A model generated the notes under the pieces. The model had not been told where the DNA came from and made no database searches. It worked only from the letters and a program-made list of their open reading frames with translations. Below are positions 1 to 9,371 of a DNA stretch of 64,000 nucleotides, piece by piece. Source of the stretch: Mumia sp050632745. GTDB taxonomy: Bacteria; Actinomycetota; Actinomycetes; Propionibacteriales; Nocardioidaceae. The stretch lies in the NCBI RefSeq assembly GCF_050632745.1, contig NZ_JBODSD010000002.1:992001-1056000 (forward strand), written 5' to 3'. Positions within the stretch are counted from its first letter, which is position 1; every line of letters begins with the position of its first letter. The position numbers and the translations under genes were made by a program.

Positions 1-149
1 CCGACGACGGCACGGTGGAGGCCGTCGAGATGCCGGCGGCACCCTTCGTCGTCGCGGTGCAGTGGCACCCCGAGGAGACGCTCGACGACCTCCGCCTCTT
101 CGCCGCGCTGGTCGCCGCGGCCCACGACCGCCAGGAGCTCTCCGTATGA
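1..149 (+). CDS. Gamma-glutamyl-gamma-aminobutyrate hydrolase-like class I glutamine amidotransferase (PuuD-like), C-terminal fragment
   Basis: Only the last 48 codons lie in the window (in frame from base 3; stop TGA at 147-149). The fragment contains FVVAVQWHPEE, the conserved end of class I glutamine amidotransferase/peptidase C26 domains, where the His and Glu belong to the Cys-His-Glu triad; the catalytic Cys lies outside the window. The next gene begins inside the stop codon (ATGA overlap), so the two are translationally coupled. In this family PuuD-like enzymes cleave gamma-glutamyl-GABA in polyamine degradation. The aldehyde dehydrogenase, SDR and FadR genes downstream fit that, but the substrate is inferred from context. 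Confidence 0.75.
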   Translation, partial: DDGTVEAVEMPAAPFVVAVQWHPEETLDDLRLFAALVAAAHDRQELSV

Positions 150-1534
150 CCACGACCGACCTCCACAACCCCGCCGACGGCTCGCACCTCGCGACGATCG
201 CGCTGCTCGACGCCGAGGCCGTCGACGACGCCGTCGACCGGGCTCGTACGGCGCAGCGGGCGTGGGCACGTCTCGCCCCCGTCGCGCGGGGCGAGGGTCT
301 GCGCGCGTTCGCCACCGTCGTACGCGCCCACGTCGAGGAGCTCGCCGCGCTCGAGGTCGCCAACAGCGGGCACCCGGTCGGACAGGCGCGGTGGGAGGCC
401 GGCCACGTCGCGGACGTCCTGACCTACTACGCCGCGGCGCCCGAGCGGCTCTTCGGACGTCAGATCCCGGTCGCGGGCGGCCTCGACATGACCTTCGCCG
501 AGCCGATCGGCGTCGTCGGCGTGATCACCCCGTGGAACTTCCCGATGACGATCGCCTCGTGGGGATTCGCACCCGCGCTCGCGGCCGGCAACGCCGTCCT
601 CCTCAAGCCCGCGGAGTGGACCCCGCTCACGACGATCCGCCTCGGCGAGCTGGCTGCGGAGGCAGGCCTGCCCGACGGGCTGCTGCAGGTGCTCCCGGGC
701 AAGGGGTCGGTGGTCGGCGAGCGCATGGTCACCCACCCGGGCGTCGGCAAGGTCGTGTTCACGGGGTCGACCGAGACCGGGGCCCGCGTGATGGCGGCGG
801 CCGCCCCGACCGTCACCAACGTGACCCTCGAGCTCGGCGGCAAGAGCGCCAACGTCGTCTTCGCCGACTCCGACCTCGAGCGGGCCGCGGCCACCGCGCC
901 GTACGGCGTGTTCGACAACGCGGGCCAGGACTGCTGCGCCCGAAGCCGCATCCTGGTCGAGGAGTCGGCGTACGAGCGGTTCATGGAGCTGCTCGAGCCG
1001 GCGGTCGCGGGGGTCCGGGTCGGCGATCCTGCCGACGACGCGACCGAGATGGGGCCGCTCGTCTCGCGTCCGCACTGGGAGAAGGTCGCCTCGTACGTCC
1101 CCGACGACGCGCCGGTGGCGTTCCGCGGCGCGGCCCCTGACGGTCCCGGCAACTGGTTCCCGCCGACGGTGCTGACCCCGTCCTCGCGCACCGACCGCGC
1201 CGTCGTGGAGGAGATCTTCGGGCCTGTCGTGACGGTGCAGCGCTTCCGCGACGAGGCGGACGCGATCGCGCTCGCCAACGCCACCGCGTACGGGCTGTCC
1301 GGCTCGATCTGGACCCGCGACCTCTCCCGGGCGCTGCGGGTCGCGCGCGCTGTCGAGGCCGGCAACCTGTCGGTCAACTCGCACTCGTCGGTGCGCTACG
1401 CCACCCCGTTCGGAGGGTTCAAGCAGTCCGGCATCGGGCGCGAGCTCGGCCCCGACGCACCGTTCGCCTTCACCGAGACCAAGAACGTCTTCGTGCACGT
1501 CGACGAGGACCCAGCACCAGAGGAGTCCGCATGA
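146..1534 (+). CDS. NAD(P)-dependent aldehyde dehydrogenase, probably in polyamine/gamma-glutamyl-aminoaldehyde catabolism
   Basis: This is a full-length aldehyde dehydrogenase of 462 residues. It has the cofactor-binding motif ITPWNFP, the general-base Glu in LELGGKS, and the catalytic Cys in GQDCCARSR (two adjacent Cys). The start is the ATG overlapping the upstream stop (ATGA); an in-frame start at 62 would extend into the preceding hydrolase and lacks ALDH similarity. The stop overlaps the next SDR start by 4 bp, so hydrolase, ALDH and SDR form one coupled operon. Its expected role is oxidising an aminoaldehyde (PuuC-like) to the acid. Family assignment is firm; the substrate is inferred from the neighbours. 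Confidence 0.9.
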   Translation: MTTTDLHNPADGSHLATIALLDAEAVDDAVDRARTAQRAWARLAPVARGEGLRAFATVVRAHVEELAALEVANSGHPVGQARWEAGHVADVLTYYAAAPERLFGRQIPVAGGLDMTFAEPIGVVGVITPWNFPMTIASWGFAPALAAGNAVLLKPAEWTPLTTIRLGELAAEAGLPDGLLQVLPGKGSVVGERMVTHPGVGKVVFTGSTETGARVMAAAAPTVTNVTLELGGKSANVVFADSDLERAAATAPYGVFDNAGQDCCARSRILVEESAYERFMELLEPAVAGVRVGDPADDATEMGPLVSRPHWEKVASYVPDDAPVAFRGAAPDGPGNWFPPTVLTPSSRTDRAVVEEIFGPVVTVQRFRDEADAIALANATAYGLSGSIWTRDLSRALRVARAVEAGNLSVNSHSSVRYATPFGGFKQSGIGRELGPDAPFAFTETKNVFVHVDEDPAPEESA

Positions 1535-2313
1535 AGCCCGTCGACCTGACCCAGCGCCTGGGCGGCCGCGTCGCCGTCGTCACCGGCGGTGCGAGCGGCA
1601 TCGGGCTCGCGGCCGCGACCCGGATGGCCGCCGAGGGCGCGAAGATCGTCGTCGGCGACGTCGACCAGAGCGCGGGCAAGGAGGCGGCCGAGACCGTCGG
1701 GGGACTCTTCGTCCCGGTCGACGTCGCCGACGAGGCCCAGGTGGACGCGCTGTTCGACGCGGCGGCCGACGCGTACGGGGCGGTCGACATCGCCTTCAAC
1801 AACGCCGGCATCTCGCCCCCGGAGGACGACCTGATCGAGGTCACGGGACTCGAGGCCTGGCAGCGCGTCCAGGACGTGAACCTCACGTCGGTCTACTTCT
1901 CGTGCCGGGCCGCGCTGCGCCACATGGTGCCGGCCGGGCGCGGCTCGATCATCAACACCGCGTCGTTCGTCGCCGTGATGGGCTCGGCGACGTCCCAGAT
2001 CTCCTACACCGCCTCCAAGGGCGGCGTGCTGGCGATGTCGCGGGAGCTCGGCGTGCAGTACGCGCGCCAGGGCATCCGCGTCAACGCGCTGTGCCCGGGA
2101 CCGGTCAACACACCTCTGCTCCAGGAGCTGTTCGCGAAGGACCCGGAGCGGGCCGCGCGCCGGCTCGTGCACGTCCCTGTCGGCCGCTTCGGCGAGCCGG
2201 AGGAGATGGCGGCAGCGGTGGCGTTCCTCGCCAGCGACGACGCCTCCTTCATCACCGCGTCGTCGTTCCTGGTCGACGGCGGGATCAGCTCGGCGTACGT
2301 CACGCCGCTCTAG
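1531..2313 (+). CDS. SDR family oxidoreductase (3-oxoacyl-ACP reductase-like)
   Basis: This is a classical short-chain dehydrogenase of 260 residues. It shows the TGGASGIG nucleotide-binding motif near residue 18, the NNAG motif, and the catalytic YTASK. The C-terminal SFLVDGG is typical of FabG-like members. It is coupled to the aldehyde dehydrogenase by an ATGA overlap and probably acts in the same catabolic pathway. The substrate cannot be told from the sequence. Confidence 0.88.
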   Translation: MKPVDLTQRLGGRVAVVTGGASGIGLAAATRMAAEGAKIVVGDVDQSAGKEAAETVGGLFVPVDVADEAQVDALFDAAADAYGAVDIAFNNAGISPPEDDLIEVTGLEAWQRVQDVNLTSVYFSCRAALRHMVPAGRGSIINTASFVAVMGSATSQISYTASKGGVLAMSRELGVQYARQGIRVNALCPGPVNTPLLQELFAKDPERAARRLVHVPVGRFGEPEEMAAAVAFLASDDASFITASSFLVDGGISSAYVTPL

Positions 2314-2322
2314 GACGGGAGG

Positions 2323-2328
2323 TAGTCT
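2323..2328 (+). promoter_or_regulatory. Candidate -10 box (TAGTCT) for a leaderless FadR-type regulator
   Basis: TAGTCT matches the actinobacterial TANNNT -10 pattern and lies 7 bases before the ATG at 2336. That spacing puts transcription start at or next to the start codon. No convincing -35 was identified. The regulator may therefore have its own promoter despite a 22-bp gap to the SDR gene. Confidence 0.4.
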
Positions 2329-2335
2329 CACCGCG

Positions 2336-3065
<730 letters not shown>

Positions 3066-3073
<8 letters not shown>

Positions 3074-3674
3074 ACCGGGGCCGGCGCCACGGGGCGGGCC
3101 TGCCGTGCAGCCACCACTCGAACGACGCGGTGATCCACGGCAGCAGCACGTAGGTCATGATCGGCGTCGCCACGAGCGTGGTGACGAGCGTCCGCAGCAC
3201 GAGGTGCAGGTCCGGCCACACGAGGTGCAGCAGGGTGCCGAGCAGCAGGGACAGCGGGAAGAACGCCGCCCAGATGAGCGTCGCCTGCTTCCAGCGCGGC
3301 GGCGGTGGCGGGAGCGGCCGCAGGTCCTCGACGTCGTACTCCTGCGGCGGGTCGAACCAGCCCTCGATGCCGGTCCGGCGCTCCGAGCGCTGGTCCTCGA
3401 CGAGGGGTGTCCCCGCCTCGAGCCACCAGCGACGCTGCGGCGACGCCTCCCACCGCGCGAGGCTCTCGGCATCGGCGAAGCGGTACAGCATGTGCCACTC
3501 GTCGGACGTCACGCTCGGGCGTACCCATCCGGTGCCGAGGAAGCCCTCGAAGCGCTCGGCGAGGGCGGACCCGGCGTGCACCCACGCGATCACCTGGTCG
3601 ACCGTGGAGGGGTCGATGCGTCGCGTGATCGCGACCGTGACCGGGGATCCGAGCGTGGAGGTCTGTGCTGTCAC
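3066..3674 (-). CDS. ABM-domain protein with C-terminal membrane segments (COG3224-like)
   Basis: This 202-residue protein has an N-terminal antibiotic-biosynthesis-monooxygenase-like ferredoxin fold (residues about 8-100; EWHMLYRFAD and ARWEAS are typical). A proline-rich linker follows, then two hydrophobic segments (about 130-150 and 160-185). The GTG start overlaps the stop of the ECF S-component gene as GTGA, making this the last gene of the riboswitch-led transporter operon. Whether it acts on the transported compound is unknown. No catalytic residues can be assigned with confidence. Confidence 0.75.
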
Positions 3675-4555
3675 TCCGTCGAGCGTACGGGCGCGTCCGC
3701 GGGTTCCGGCCCGCTCGTGACCGGCCTCACCGTACGGGTGCCGAACGTGGGCGCCCGTCCGAACGACGCCTTGCGCGCCGCCCTCCGCAGCGTCAGGAGC
3801 ACCGCCGGTCCGAGGACGACGATCGCGACCGCGTTGGTGATCGCCCGCCCGGTGTCCCACGAGCCGGTCGAGGTGAGCAGCGTGAACCAGAAGAAGCGCT
3901 GCAGGTTCTCCGCGAGGGAGGCGCCGGGGACGAACGCGAGCCCCTGCTCGCCGCTCGGGTCCACGCCCGCGAGGAACGGCCAGAACCACAGGTTGAGGAG
4001 CGCGCCGTAGAAGTACGCCGAGAACACGCCGTACGCCGCCAGCATCGCGATCTCGCGCCGGCCGGTCACCCGCTTCGGGAGCAGACCCGCTCCCATCCCC
4101 AGCCAGGCGGCGCACATCATCTGGAAGGGCAGCCACGGCCCGACCCCGGCGGTGAGCAGCGCCGACGCGAACAACGAGGTGCAGCCGAGGAGGAACCCGA
4201 ACCCGGCGCCGAACACCCTGCCGGCGAGGATCAGCAGGAAGAAGACCAGGTCCAGCCCGGCCGTCCCTGCACTGAGGGCACGCAGACCGCACTGGATCGC
4301 TGACAGGACGCCGAGCATCGCGAGCGCCTTCGCGTCCATCCCGCCCTCGGACAGCTCGGCGAGGACGACGAGGAGGAGCAGCGGGAGGAGGAGCACGAAG
4401 TACATCGGGCTCTGGGCGTCCTGCTGACCGGGAGCCGGCTCGAAGAGCAGCGGCCAGCCGAACATCGCGAGACCGGCGACCGACGCCACCACGAGCACCA
4501 TCACGGAGCGCGGCCGCAGCGCCACCGCCGTCGTCACCCCACCCACCTGGCTCAC
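3671..4555 (-). CDS. ECF transporter substrate-specific (S) component, putative corrinoid/cobalamin uptake
   Basis: This 294-residue integral membrane protein has about seven hydrophobic segments and a short polar C-terminus. It fits the S subunit of an energy-coupling-factor importer because it is coupled to a double-ATPase gene and a CbiQ/EcfT gene. The start was chosen as the GTG at 4555, which overlaps the upstream stop as GTGA; an ATG at 4609 would run into the ATPase gene. Substrate specificity normally resides in this subunit. The cobalamin riboswitch at the operon head points to cobalamin, cobinamide or a precursor (CbrT-like), but this is inference from regulation. Confidence 0.8.
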   Translation of the reverse strand: MSQVGGVTTAVALRPRSVMVLVVASVAGLAMFGWPLLFEPAPGQQDAQSPMYFVLLLPLLLLVVLAELSEGGMDAKALAMLGVLSAIQCGLRALSAGTAGLDLVFFLLILAGRVFGAGFGFLLGCTSLFASALLTAGVGPWLPFQMMCAAWLGMGAGLLPKRVTGRREIAMLAAYGVFSAYFYGALLNLWFWPFLAGVDPSGEQGLAFVPGASLAENLQRFFWFTLLTSTGSWDTGRAITNAVAIVVLGPAVLLTLRRAARKASFGRAPTFGTRTVRPVTSGPEPADAPVRSTE

Positions 4556-6213
4556 GGCGCACCCTCCGCCTGGGCGAGCGCCTCGCGGACGTCGCGGAGG
4601 GTCAGCCACTCAGGCCCGAGCACCTTCGCCACCTGCGGCGCGAAGGCGGGCGACGTCGCCAGCACCTCGCGTACCGTGCCCTCGGCGATGACCTCGCCCT
4701 GCGCCATCACGGCCGCACGGTCGGCGGTCTCGGCCACGAACTCGACGTCGTGCGTCGCGACGAGGACCGCGCCACCCCCACGCGCGAGGTCGCGCAGCAT
4801 CTCCGCGAGCGCCGCCTTCGCGGTGTAGTCGAGCCCGCGGGTCGGCTCGTCGAGGAGCACCACGCGCGGGGCGGCGGTGAGCTGGACGGCAAGGACGAGC
4901 GCGAGCTTCTGCCCCTCGGAGAGGTCGCGCGGGTTCGTCCGGGCGTCGACGGTCCCGGCGAGGCGTTCGAGGATCGCCGCGCACGTCCCGGCGGGCGCGT
5001 CGGCCTCGGTGTCGGCGGCAGCGCACTCCGCGTCGACGGACTCGAGGTAGAGCAGGTCGCTCGCGGTCTGCGGGACGAGGCCGACGCGGCGCCGGGCCTC
5101 CTTGCGCGGGAGCTTCGCCGGGTCGTCGCCGCTCACGCGGACGTCGCCGCCGTGGCGGTCGCCGGATCCCTGCAGCGCCCACAGCAGGCTCGACTTGCCC
5201 GAGCCGTTGCGTCCCATCAGCGCGGTCACGGAGCCTGCGGGGAGATCGAGGTCCACCCCCCGCACCGCGGGCAGCGGGCCGTACCGCACCTCCACCCCGC
5301 GGGCGCTCAGCAGCACCGCCCCCGTCCCCGATGTGCGGAGCTGATCAAGGAACTCGGGTGGCGAAACCTCCAGCTCCGCAGATCGTGGGCGGGGCGGTGC
5401 GTCGGCGAGGGCCTTGCGGAGGGTGCGGGAGGCGCGGCGGGCCTCGCGGACGGTGAGCGGGAGCGGGTCCCACCCCGCGAAGCGCCCGAGGTCCACGATC
5501 GGCGGTGCCACGGGGCTCGTCGCCAGAAGGGCGGCCGGCTCGCCGGCGGACACGGTGCCGTCCGTCCCGACGTAGACGACCAGGTCGGCGAACGGCACCA
5601 CCCGCTCCAGGCGGTGCTCGGCGAGCACGACCGTGGTCCCGAGGTCGTGGACCAGCCGGGCCAGCGTCGCGAGCACGTCCTCGGCCGACGTCGGGTCCAG
5701 CGCGGAGGTGGGCTCGTCGAGCACGAGCACCGGCGGGTGCATCGTGAGCACCGACCCGATCGCGACCCGCTGCTGCTGGCCCCCCGAGAGGGAGCGAAGC
5801 GACCGGGCCCGCAGGTCGGCGATACCCAGGAGGTCCAGCGTCTCCTCGACGCGGCGGCGCATCGCCTGCGGGTCGACGCCGAGCTGCTCCATCCCGTACG
5901 CGAGCTCCTCCTCGACCGTGTCCGTGACGAAGCCCGCCAGCGGGTCCTGGCCGACCCAGCCGACCGTGGCCGCGAGCTCGCGCGGCGGATGGTCCTGCGT
6001 CCGCAGCCCGGCGACGGTGACCGTCCCCTCGAGGTGGCCGCCGGTGAAGTGCGGGACGAGCCCGTTGACGAGACCGAGCAGGCTCGACTTCCCGGCACCG
6101 GTCGGTCCCGTCACGACGACCAGCTCGCCCTCGTCGACGTGCAGGTCGACGTCCTGCAGGACCGGTGCCGCGGCGCCGTCGTAGGAGAACGTGACGCCCT
6201 CGATCGCGATCAC
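4552..6213 (-). CDS. ECF transporter energizing subunit, fused double ABC ATPase (EcfA-EcfA')
   Basis: This 553-residue protein contains two ABC ATPase domains. The first has Walker A GPTGAGKS (36-43), signature LSGGQQQR and Walker B VLVLDEPTSALDP, followed by a Glu-His (AEHRLERV) segment. The second has Walker A GRNGSGKS, a less usual signature LSEGQK, and VVLLDEPTRGLD. The two-in-one arrangement replaces separate EcfA1 and EcfA2 subunits. The GTG start overlaps the EcfT stop (GTGA) and the stop overlaps the S-component start (GTGA). It powers import by the S and T subunits at the inner face of the membrane. Confidence 0.9.
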   Translation of the reverse strand: MIAIEGVTFSYDGAAAPVLQDVDLHVDEGELVVVTGPTGAGKSSLLGLVNGLVPHFTGGHLEGTVTVAGLRTQDHPPRELAATVGWVGQDPLAGFVTDTVEEELAYGMEQLGVDPQAMRRRVEETLDLLGIADLRARSLRSLSGGQQQRVAIGSVLTMHPPVLVLDEPTSALDPTSAEDVLATLARLVHDLGTTVVLAEHRLERVVPFADLVVYVGTDGTVSAGEPAALLATSPVAPPIVDLGRFAGWDPLPLTVREARRASRTLRKALADAPPRPRSAELEVSPPEFLDQLRTSGTGAVLLSARGVEVRYGPLPAVRGVDLDLPAGSVTALMGRNGSGKSSLLWALQGSGDRHGGDVRVSGDDPAKLPRKEARRRVGLVPQTASDLLYLESVDAECAAADTEADAPAGTCAAILERLAGTVDARTNPRDLSEGQKLALVLAVQLTAAPRVVLLDEPTRGLDYTAKAALAEMLRDLARGGGAVLVATHDVEFVAETADRAAVMAQGEVIAEGTVREVLATSPAFAPQVAKVLGPEWLTLRDVREALAQAEGAP

Positions 6214-7292
6214 GCCGCCACCCCCTCGCCGGTACGCACGGGGGCGGGCGTCCGCAGCGCGGCGTACGGAGACGTGGGCTCCGGGGTGAGCAGCGCGGGC
6301 AGCGCCGCGACGACGAGCCCGGCCAGCGTCACGGCGTCGAGGTCGTAGGAGACGAAGAACGCCGACGCCGCCGCGAGACCGCACAGCGCCGTGAACCACT
6401 CCCACCCGAGCCACGGGTCCGGCCGGTAGCGCGTGTGCCCGACCGTCCGTCCGGACAGCCAGAACCCGACGCCGGCGATGCCGAACCCGACCGCGAGCAT
6501 CGGCGCCGCGAGCAGGCGCGGCGCGGTGAGGTCCGCCGTCGCGTAGACGCCGACGCACACGCCCATCAGACCGAGGAGCAGGAGCGCACCGCTCAGGGTC
6601 CGGGTACGGCGGCTCGCGGCGCCCCGTCGCCCGTACCCCCGCGCGTCCATCGACGCCGCGAGCCGCATCGACCGCTCGAGCGCGTCCTCCATCACCGGGA
6701 TCACGACCGACCGCAGCGCACGGACGCTGCGGCCGGTGTCACCGCGCAGGCGACGCGCCCGGCGGACGCGGCCGATGCTCTCGGCGAGCTGCGGGAACAG
6801 CGTCAGCGCGACGACGACCGCCGCCCCAACCTCGTACAGCGCGGGAGGGAGCGACTTCAGCAGGCGGCGCGGGTTCGCCAGTGAGTTGGCGGCGCCGACA
6901 CAGATGATCAGCGCCGCCAGCTGCAGCCCGACCGCGAACGACCGTTGCAGCGACTCCCACGTCACGGGCCCGAGCAGCCGCACCCCGTCGGCCCACGACG
7001 GCAGCGGCACCTGCGGCAGGTCGAGGATCACGGTCCCGGTCGACGCGCCCCCGAGAAGCACGCCGAACAGGAGCCGGATGACGATCACCACGGCACCGAG
7101 CCACAGGTAGAGCCGGAACGACATCGCCCACGGCGCGACCGGCCGCCGCGCGACGACGACCAGCGAGGCCACGCCGATCACCAGGCCGAGCAGCACGACG
7201 TCGAACGTGCGGCCCGCCGCGACGGCGAGCCCGATCGCCCACACCCACCAGGCCCCGGGGTGCAGGTCGCGCCGGGCGCGGCGCTCGGGCAC
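6210..7292 (-). CDS. ECF transporter transmembrane (T) component, CbiQ/EcfT family
   Basis: This 360-residue membrane protein has the EcfT coupling-helix signature: RRARRLRGD followed later by SMDARGYG, the Ala-Arg-Gly motif that contacts the ATPases. Several further hydrophobic segments follow the coupling region, making it longer than typical EcfT (about 260 residues). It starts at GTG 7292, three bases after the stop of the DUF4430-like gene, and its stop overlaps the ATPase start. It couples ATP hydrolysis to toppling of the S component. Confidence 0.88.
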   Translation of the reverse strand: MPERRARRDLHPGAWWVWAIGLAVAAGRTFDVVLLGLVIGVASLVVVARRPVAPWAMSFRLYLWLGAVVIVIRLLFGVLLGGASTGTVILDLPQVPLPSWADGVRLLGPVTWESLQRSFAVGLQLAALIICVGAANSLANPRRLLKSLPPALYEVGAAVVVALTLFPQLAESIGRVRRARRLRGDTGRSVRALRSVVIPVMEDALERSMRLAASMDARGYGRRGAASRRTRTLSGALLLLGLMGVCVGVYATADLTAPRLLAAPMLAVGFGIAGVGFWLSGRTVGHTRYRPDPWLGWEWFTALCGLAAASAFFVSYDLDAVTLAGLVVAALPALLTPEPTSPYAALRTPAPVRTGEGVAA

Positions 7293-7295
7293 GGG

Positions 7296-7964
7296 TCAGG
7301 CGTCCTCGCTGCGGCCGCGCCGGAACAGCGTGAACGCGATGCCGACCGCGAGCAGGACCGCGACGCCGATGCCGATCCAGACGATCGACGTGCCGTCGTC
7401 CTCCGCGGGCTCGTCGGAGGAGTCCGCCGCGTTGTCCGACGCGTCCGCCGCGGGCGGGTTCGCCGGGTCGAAGTCGGGCATCGGCGAGGAGTCCATGGGC
7501 TGGTTGAGCTGGAAGCGCCAGCCCTCGAAGCCGCCCGGCACCACCTTGTTGGTGTCGGCGCCGGTCTGCGCGTACGCCCAGGCGCCGTCGGCAGGTGCGA
7601 CGTAGTAGGACCAGTACGCGCCGCCGGGCGGGAACTGCTGGCACTTCTCGACGTAGTCGCGGCCGTCGACGTCGAGGGTCTCGTCCTCGGCCGGCTGCCC
7701 GTCGATGCGGCAGGTGCCGGTCATCCCGCTGCCGGTGACCGGCGTGACCTCGAAGCCGGCCGCCTCGAGCGCCTGCATGCCGGTCATGCCGTCGGAGTCC
7801 TCGGCGCACGCGACCTCGACGTCTCCGCCGAGATCGGTCATGTCGACGACGACGGTCGTGCCGGTGGCGTCGGCGCAGACCCCGTCGGCGGCGTGGGCGG
7901 GGGCGGCGGTCAGCGGCAGCGCCGCTCCGACCAGGAGCGCGGCGGCAGCAGCGAGCGTACGCAT
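7296..7964 (-). CDS. Exported, membrane-anchored DUF4430-like (transcobalamin-like) protein
   Basis: The 222-residue protein has an N-terminal signal peptide ending near APAHAADG (about residue 28), an extracellular domain, an acidic Asp/Ser/Ala-rich spacer (about 165-190), and a single C-terminal transmembrane helix followed by RRGRSEDA. In the domain, GMQALEAAGFEV and YWSYYV (117-122) resemble DUF4430, a fold shared with the C-terminal domain of intrinsic factor/transcobalamin. It is the first gene after the cobalamin riboswitch and directly precedes the ECF genes. I infer a surface corrinoid-binding partner of the importer; family membership rests on a few motifs. Confidence 0.65.
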   Translation of the reverse strand: MRTLAAAAALLVGAALPLTAAPAHAADGVCADATGTTVVVDMTDLGGDVEVACAEDSDGMTGMQALEAAGFEVTPVTGSGMTGTCRIDGQPAEDETLDVDGRDYVEKCQQFPPGGAYWSYYVAPADGAWAYAQTGADTNKVVPGGFEGWRFQLNQPMDSSPMPDFDPANPPAADASDNAADSSDEPAEDDGTSIVWIGIGVAVLLAVGIAFTLFRRGRSEDA

Positions 7965-8047
7965 GGGCGCGTCCTTCCTGCTGCGACGGGCACCGGCCCG
8001 TTGTCCTCGGCAGCGTACGGAGGTGGGCTCCGGGGCGCGGTTCGGTC

Positions 8048-8155
8048 CCGGAGTGGCAGCAGGTGCTCCGGCTCGCCTCTGCCGAGGCCTACGGTTGCGG
8101 GTCAGCGCCGGACTTCGACCGGCTTCCCCTGGTGCCGCTCTCAGGGTATCCGAGG
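8048..8155 (-). ncRNA. Cobalamin (B12) riboswitch
   Basis: Read on the minus strand, the leader contains the B12-box core. GGGGAAGCCGG is followed by TCCGGCGCTGACCCGCAACC (8081-8115 region), then GAGCCGGAGCACCTGCTGCC before the expression platform. These match the conserved GGAAGCCGGT, AATCCGGC, GACCCGCAACCGT and GAGTCCGGAGACCTGCC elements of the RF00174 class. It occupies the 209-bp gap between the PNPOx-like gene and the DUF4430-like start at 7964. A small GGGC/GCCC hairpin (about 7989-8002) close to the AGGAAGGA ribosome binding site could be the sequestering element. Boundaries are approximate. Confidence 0.9.
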
Positions 8156-8173
8156 GGCGCCGCGCCCCCCGCG

Positions 8174-8665
8174 TCAACCGGGGAGCCGCCGGTGGGACCA
8201 TCCGTCCTCTGTGCGGACGTAGGCGTCCCGGGTGCTCGGGCCCTCGTCGTCCCCGCGCCAGAACGTGAGCCGACGCGGCTCGAGGTGGAAGCAGACCCAG
8301 GTCGGCGGCGGCGCGAGGTCCGGGTGCGCCTCGTCCGCGTCGTCGGCGCGGACGACGTCTCCGTGGGCGACGAGCTGTCGCGCGTCCTCGGGCCACACCA
8401 CCACGAGCGCGGCCCGGGGATCGGTCGCGAGCTGCGTGACCTTCGACGCGCGGGTGTCGCTGTGGAACGAGAGCCGTACGCCGTCGAAGGCGTTGAGCAT
8501 GACCGTCCGGGCGTCGGGCGCGCCGTCGTCGTCGACGGTCGCCAGGGTGGTGAGGAGCGGCGGCGACCCGGCCGGGCGGTCGAGCCAGTCCGCGAGGAGT
8601 GCCAGCGGGTCGTGGAGGTGGGTGTCGGGATCGACGTCGTGGCCGAAGGCGTTCACCGGCCCCAC
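8174..8665 (-). CDS. Pyridoxamine 5'-phosphate oxidase family (FMN-binding split barrel) protein
   Basis: This 163-residue protein shows PNPOx-like features: LATVDDDGAPDARTVML, LSFHSDTRASKVTQLATDP and a C-terminal REX-like end (FWRGDDEGPSTRDAYV) with Arg-rich strands. It is shorter than true PdxH (about 210 residues), so it may be a PdxH-like paralogue and not the pyridoxal phosphate biosynthetic enzyme. The start is the GTG at 8665; an internal GTG ten bases further in is also possible. It lies just upstream of the cobalamin riboswitch but is not obviously part of that unit. Confidence 0.7.
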   Translation of the reverse strand: MGPVNAFGHDVDPDTHLHDPLALLADWLDRPAGSPPLLTTLATVDDDGAPDARTVMLNAFDGVRLSFHSDTRASKVTQLATDPRAALVVVWPEDARQLVAHGDVVRADDADEAHPDLAPPPTWVCFHLEPRRLTFWRGDDEGPSTRDAYVRTEDGWSHRRLPG

Positions 8666-8706
8666 CGTACGGTCGGCGTGAACCGGTCGCCAGGCACCAT
8701 GGCCCT

Positions 8707-9339
8707 ATGCACCCGTCCGCTGCCACGACGACGCGCTCGTACGCGTTCGAGAACGCCGTCTTCGCGATGATCATCCCCGCCACGGCCCTCCTCGTGCCGT
8801 GGGTGTGGTTCGGTCGCGCCTTCCTCGGCGCTGGCGGCTGGTACCTGCTCTTCTTCGCCTTCACGGTGGTCCCGCTCCTCGTGCTCACGCTCGGGGCGAC
8901 GACGGTGCTCGCGTTCACGCAGCGCCGTCCTGCGGGGACGGGCCGCCTCACCACGCGCCAGGCGTGCGCGCACCTGCTGCTGTGGGTCGCCCTCGCGGCG
9001 TTCGGCTTCTTCGTCGTCGACTTCGGCGACGCCTCGGACAGCGCCAACTCCGTGCTGACGGTGGCCGGGGACGGTGGCGAGACGCTGCGCGACCTTTCGA
9101 CGACCCTCTCGCTCGTGGCGGGCGCGGTCGCCGCGGCCGCCTGGCTCTGGCTGCTCGTCGAGCTGGTCGTCGGCAACACCGAGTCCAAGCGGCGCCGCGA
9201 CGCGGACGCCTCACGGCAGTGGCAGCAGTGGCAGGCGTGGCAGGCGCAGCACGGGGGTGCGCAGGCCTACGGCGAGCACCCGCAGCAGCAGCCCGGGCCG
9301 TCCTGGCCGCAGCAGCCGCCTGGTCCGCCGCGGACCTAG
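8707..9339 (+). CDS. Hypothetical membrane protein with Gln/Pro-rich C-terminal tail
   Basis: This 210-residue protein has four predicted transmembrane segments in residues about 10-150 and a cytoplasmic tail rich in Gln, Trp and Pro (repeated QWQ and QQP units). No family was recognised. The ATG at 8707 was chosen because the region before it overlaps the divergent PNPOx gene. Such low-complexity tails are common on actinobacterial membrane proteins. Confidence 0.6.
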   Translation: MHPSAATTTRSYAFENAVFAMIIPATALLVPWVWFGRAFLGAGGWYLLFFAFTVVPLLVLTLGATTVLAFTQRRPAGTGRLTTRQACAHLLLWVALAAFGFFVVDFGDASDSANSVLTVAGDGGETLRDLSTTLSLVAGAVAAAAWLWLLVELVVGNTESKRRRDADASRQWQQWQAWQAQHGGAQAYGEHPQQQPGPSWPQQPPGPPRT

Positions 9340-9371
9340 CGCAACCGCGGCACCTCCGGTAGAACTCGGGC

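Noticed and set aside
62..145. N-terminal extension of the aldehyde dehydrogenase from an ATG at 62
   Set aside because: It would overlap the upstream hydrolase over its whole length and adds Arg/Pro-rich sequence unlike the family; the ATGA overlap start at 146 is better.
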